DNA of 8,151 bases. Source: JBEBGV01 sp040081265. GTDB lineage: Bacteria; Acidobacteriota; Vicinamibacteria; Vicinamibacterales; UBA2999. Below the pieces are notes generated by a model. It saw nothing but the letters and a program-made list of their open reading frames with translations. It ran no database searches and was not told where the DNA came from. Numbering within the stretch: the stretch's first letter is position 1; each line of letters starts with the position of its first letter. The stretch covers positions 1 to 8,151 of the forward strand of contig JBEBGV010000118.1 in assembly GCA_040081265.1 (NCBI GenBank), read 5' to 3'. A program made the translations under genes and the position numbers. Positions 6,572 to 8,151 of this stretch are shown here, piece by piece.

Positions 6572-6577
6572 CCACAC

Positions 6578-7090
6578 GTGAATCGCATCAGAACCGCAGC
6601 CGTCGCCATGCTCCTCACTTCATTGGTCGGCCTGCAGGCAGCGCCTGTGCTCGCCGCAGGGGGCCCAAAGGATAAGCGGGACAAGTATGAAGACCGCTGG
6701 GACCGTCGCGATGACCGCCGCGCCGATCGACGCGACGCTCGCTATGATCGCCGGGACGACCGGCGAGATGACCGGCGGGAGCGACGAGAGGATCGCTACG
6801 ACGCGCGAAGGGACTCCTGGGATCCGGCCCGTGACTACAGACACGACGACCGCCGCTACCGTGCCCGTCGCCTTGACGCCAATGATCGCATCTACCGCGG
6901 ATCGGACAACCGCTACTACTGCCGTCGCGATGATGGCACCAGCGGCCTGATCATCGGCGGCATCAGCGGCGGTGTGCTGGGCAACATCATCGCGCCCGGA
7001 GGGTCCAAGACGATCGGCACGCTGATCGGTGCCGGTGTCGGAGCCGCAATCGGCAGGCAGGTCGACAAGGGCGACATCGTCTGCCGCTAG
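6578..7090 (+). CDS. Exported Arg/Asp-rich glycine-zipper protein
   Basis: A 170-residue exported protein in three parts. Residues 1-26 are a Sec signal peptide (MNRIR, hydrophobic core, likely cut after VLA). Residues about 32-98 are an extremely charged repeat-like region of Arg and Asp with a DDRR/DRR rhythm and a few Tyr and Trp. Residues 123-159 form a two-helix glycine zipper: G123-G127-G131-G135 and G147-G151-G155-G159, each with strict GxxxG spacing, joined by an APGGS turn. This resembles the Rick_17kDa_Anti/Gly-zipper 2TM domain, which packs into membranes or oligomers. C115 (YYC) and C169 (VCR) flank the zipper and could form a disulfide in the oxidising periplasm. There is no lipobox Cys, so it is not a lipoprotein. 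Similar small envelope proteins are common but their role is undefined; envelope stress or membrane integrity is a guess. selO follows after 18 nt, so cotranscription is likely. Confidence 0.8.
   Translation: MNRIRTAAVAMLLTSLVGLQAAPVLAAGGPKDKRDKYEDRWDRRDDRRADRRDARYDRRDDRRDDRRERREDRYDARRDSWDPARDYRHDDRRYRARRLDANDRIYRGSDNRYYCRRDDGTSGLIIGGISGGVLGNIIAPGGSKTIGTLIGAGVGAAIGRQVDKGDIVCR
6692..6814 (+). repeat. Degenerate GAYCGSCG-type coding repeat (Arg/Asp tract)
   Basis: Within the glycine-zipper gene the DNA repeats variants of GACCGCCG, GATCGCCG and GACGACCGGC, encoding D39-D79 with DDRR and DRR units. The copies are degenerate, consistent with an old expansion by slippage followed by drift, or with selection for charge pattern. 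The region lies on the surface side of the predicted protein, between signal peptide and zipper. Confidence 0.6.
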
Positions 7091-7099
7091 TGATACCGT

Positions 7100-7111
7100 G
7101 AGGGAACCCTG
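7100..7111 (+). promoter_or_regulatory. GAGGG ribosome binding site and CTG start codon of selO
   Basis: GAGGG (7100-7104) precedes CTG (7109-7111) by 4 nt. The selO frame is closed upstream by TGA at 7091-7093, and between that stop and FTFDNSYA there is no ATG, GTG or TTG. CTG is the only near-cognate start, and it falls exactly where related SelO proteins carry their initiator Met before FTFDNSYA. The next in-frame starts, GTG at 7238 and ATG at 7262, would remove about 43 or 51 conserved residues. Confidence 0.6.
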
Positions 7112-8151
7112 TTTACCTTCGACAACAGCTACGCTCGTGAGCTCGAAGGGTGCTACGCGCCGTGGTCACCGACCACGGCGCCACGCCCCACGCTGCTGCG
7201 CCTGAACCACGACCTCGCGCATGAACTGGGGCTCGATGTGACTGATGAGGCTCGCCCCAGCATGGAGAGCCTCACTGCTCTTTTCTCTGGCAACCAAATC
7301 CCCCCTGGCGCGTCTCCGCTGGCACAGGCCTACGCCGGCCACCAGTTCGGCGGATTCTCACCTCAGTTGGGCGATGGACGGGCGCTGCTTCTCGGCGAAG
7401 TGATCGATCGCCACGGCCACCGCAGGGATATCGCGTTCAAGGGTTCTGGCCGGACGCCGTTCTCGCGGGGTGGAGACGGGAAGGCCGCCGTCGGACCGGT
7501 GCTGCGCGAGTACCTGATCGGCGAGGCTATGCACGCGCTCGGCATCCCCACCACCCGTGCGCTGGCCGCGGTCGCCACGGGCGAGCGCGTGGTGCGCGAG
7601 CGCATGCTGCCCGGTGCCGTACTCACACGCGTGGCCGCGAGCCACCTGCGGGTCGGAACGTTCGAGTTCTTTTCCGCCCGCGGCCAGCACGATATTGTCA
7701 GGCGCATCGCCGACTACGCCATCGCCAGACACTACCCCCACCTGCTCGGGCACCCGGACCAATACCTCGAGTTGCTCCGCGCGGTCACCGAGCGGCAGGC
7801 GGCGCTCATTGCGCAATGGATGCTCGTCGGCTTCATCCACGGTGTGATGAACACCGACAACATGACCATCTCCGGCGAGACCATCGACTATGGCCCGTGC
7901 GCCTTCATGGAGGCGTACGACGAGCGCGCCGTGTTCAGTTCGATCGACCACGGCGGTCGCTATGCCTACGGCAACCAGCCGTCGATCGCGCGGTGGAATC
8001 TTGCACGGTTTGCGGAAACGCTGCTGCCGCTCATGGGTGCGCCAGACAATGGTGACGCTGTCGCTCGAGCCACCGAGGTGGTTGGCTCGTTCGCCGACCT
8101 CTACGAGGCAGAGTGGCTGCGCGGTGCGCTCGAGAAGCTGGGGCTGGGGTT
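7109..8151 (+). CDS. selO: Protein adenylyltransferase SelO (YdiU), 3' end beyond the window
   Basis: First 347 codons of SelO, a pseudokinase-fold enzyme that flips ATP in its active site and transfers AMP to Ser, Thr or Tyr of target proteins, tied to the oxidative stress response. Counting CTG as residue 1, the recalled catalytic residues of Pseudomonas syringae SelO appear at a constant offset of two: K111 in FKGSG (K113), E134 in LREYL (E136), R174 and R181 (R176, R183), D250-N251 in NTDN (D252-N253) and D260 in IDYGP (D262). The active site therefore looks intact. The glycine-rich stretch GSGRTPFSRGGDGKAAVG follows the lysine. The C-terminal third, where some homologues have a redox Cys, is outside the window. 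The gene lies 18 nt after the glycine-zipper gene. The start is the unusual point: only CTG gives the full N-terminus. An 11-bp inverted repeat sits at 7157-7181 in the early coding region. Confidence 0.92.
   Translation, partial: MFTFDNSYARELEGCYAPWSPTTAPRPTLLRLNHDLAHELGLDVTDEARPSMESLTALFSGNQIPPGASPLAQAYAGHQFGGFSPQLGDGRALLLGEVIDRHGHRRDIAFKGSGRTPFSRGGDGKAAVGPVLREYLIGEAMHALGIPTTRALAAVATGERVVRERMLPGAVLTRVAASHLRVGTFEFFSARGQHDIVRRIADYAIARHYPHLLGHPDQYLELLRAVTERQAALIAQWMLVGFIHGVMNTDNMTISGETIDYGPCAFMEAYDERAVFSSIDHGGRYAYGNQPSIARWNLARFAETLLPLMGAPDNGDAVARATEVVGSFADLYEAEWLRGALEKLGLG
7157..7181. repeat. 11-bp perfect inverted repeat inside early selO
   Basis: GCGCCGTGGTC (7157-7167) is perfectly complementary to GACCACGGCGC (7171-7181) around an ACC loop. 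In mRNA this would be a very stable hairpin starting 48 nt after the CTG start, covering codons 17-25 (the YAPWSPTTA region). It could influence initiation or early elongation, or be a palindromic protein site. A role is inference. Confidence 0.6.

Larger units (their letters stand above)
6295..6577. other. Divergent intergenic region, antiporter / glycine-zipper gene
   Basis: This 283-bp spacer should contain promoters for both divergent units. I see no protein-like frame in it: the minus-strand open frame at 6335-6577 is rich in Cys, Arg and Pro and looks like no known protein. No convincing -35/-10 pairs were found. It contains a purine-rich stretch (6344-6360), a GGTCA/TGACC dyad (6545-6558) and a strong ribosome binding site (6564-6571). 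For the antiporter, GAGGG on the minus strand lies about 14 nt from its ATG, which is far for a Shine-Dalgarno site. Confidence 0.4.

Noticed and set aside
6335..6577. 80-residue minus-strand frame between the antiporter and glycine-zipper genes
   Set aside because: Cys-, Arg- and Pro-rich sequence with no domain, and no evident ribosome binding site; treated as non-coding.
7358..7951. 197-residue minus-strand frame opposite selO
   Set aside because: Antisense shadow of a gene whose catalytic residues are all visible in the plus frame.
1..8151. Search for defence systems, mobile elements, CRISPR arrays, tRNAs or toxin-antitoxin pairs
   Set aside because: No transposase, integrase, repeat-spacer array, tRNA-like cloverleaf or paired small genes were seen; all large frames are explained by the eight genes listed.

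Overview
The window is GC-rich chromosomal DNA from a Gram-negative bacterium: it encodes an outer-membrane porin, Sec-exported proteins and an inner-membrane antiporter. The gene types (an exported fumarylacetoacetate-hydrolase-fold protein behind an OprP-like porin, an RMD1/DUF155 protein, a SelO of the FTFDNSYA type) would suit an Acidobacteriota-like or other deep-branching soil or sediment lineage. That placement is only inference, because no rRNA or taxonomic marker is present.

Layout from left to right. 1-110 is a leader with three GTAACA hexamers spaced exactly 11 bp apart, resembling a PhoB/PhoP-type operator. 111-1316 (+) is an OprO/OprP-type porin. 1333-2430 (+) is an FAH-fold hydrolase with a signal peptide, 16 nt behind the porin and probably in the same operon. 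Converging on it from the minus strand is a two-gene unit: greB (3349-2768), translationally coupled through TGATG to a SugE/Gdx-type small multidrug resistance protein (2768-2448). Across a 109-bp divergent spacer, 3459-4529 (+) is an RMD1/DUF155 protein with a C-terminal membrane anchor. It converges on a YbaL/Kef-type cation:proton antiporter with a C-terminal TrkA-N domain (6294-4555, -). After a 283-bp spacer come an exported Arg/Asp-rich glycine-zipper protein (6578-7090, +, GTG start) and the first 347 codons of the protein AMPylase SelO (7109 to the window end, +), which appears to start at a CTG codon.

How the genes work together. The porin and exported hydrolase may form an uptake-and-periplasmic-processing pair, possibly under phosphate-type control. 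GreB rescues backtracked RNA polymerase. SugE/Gdx, the Kef-like antiporter, the glycine-zipper protein and SelO are ordinary envelope, ion and stress functions. The neighbourhood looks like general housekeeping and stress genes rather than one machine.

I saw no tRNA, rRNA, CRISPR array, insertion sequence, phage gene or defence island. The most unusual signals are small: the 11-bp-phased repeat upstream of the porin, the CTG start of selO followed by an 11-bp perfect inverted repeat in its early coding sequence, and the signal peptide on an enzyme family that is normally cytosolic.
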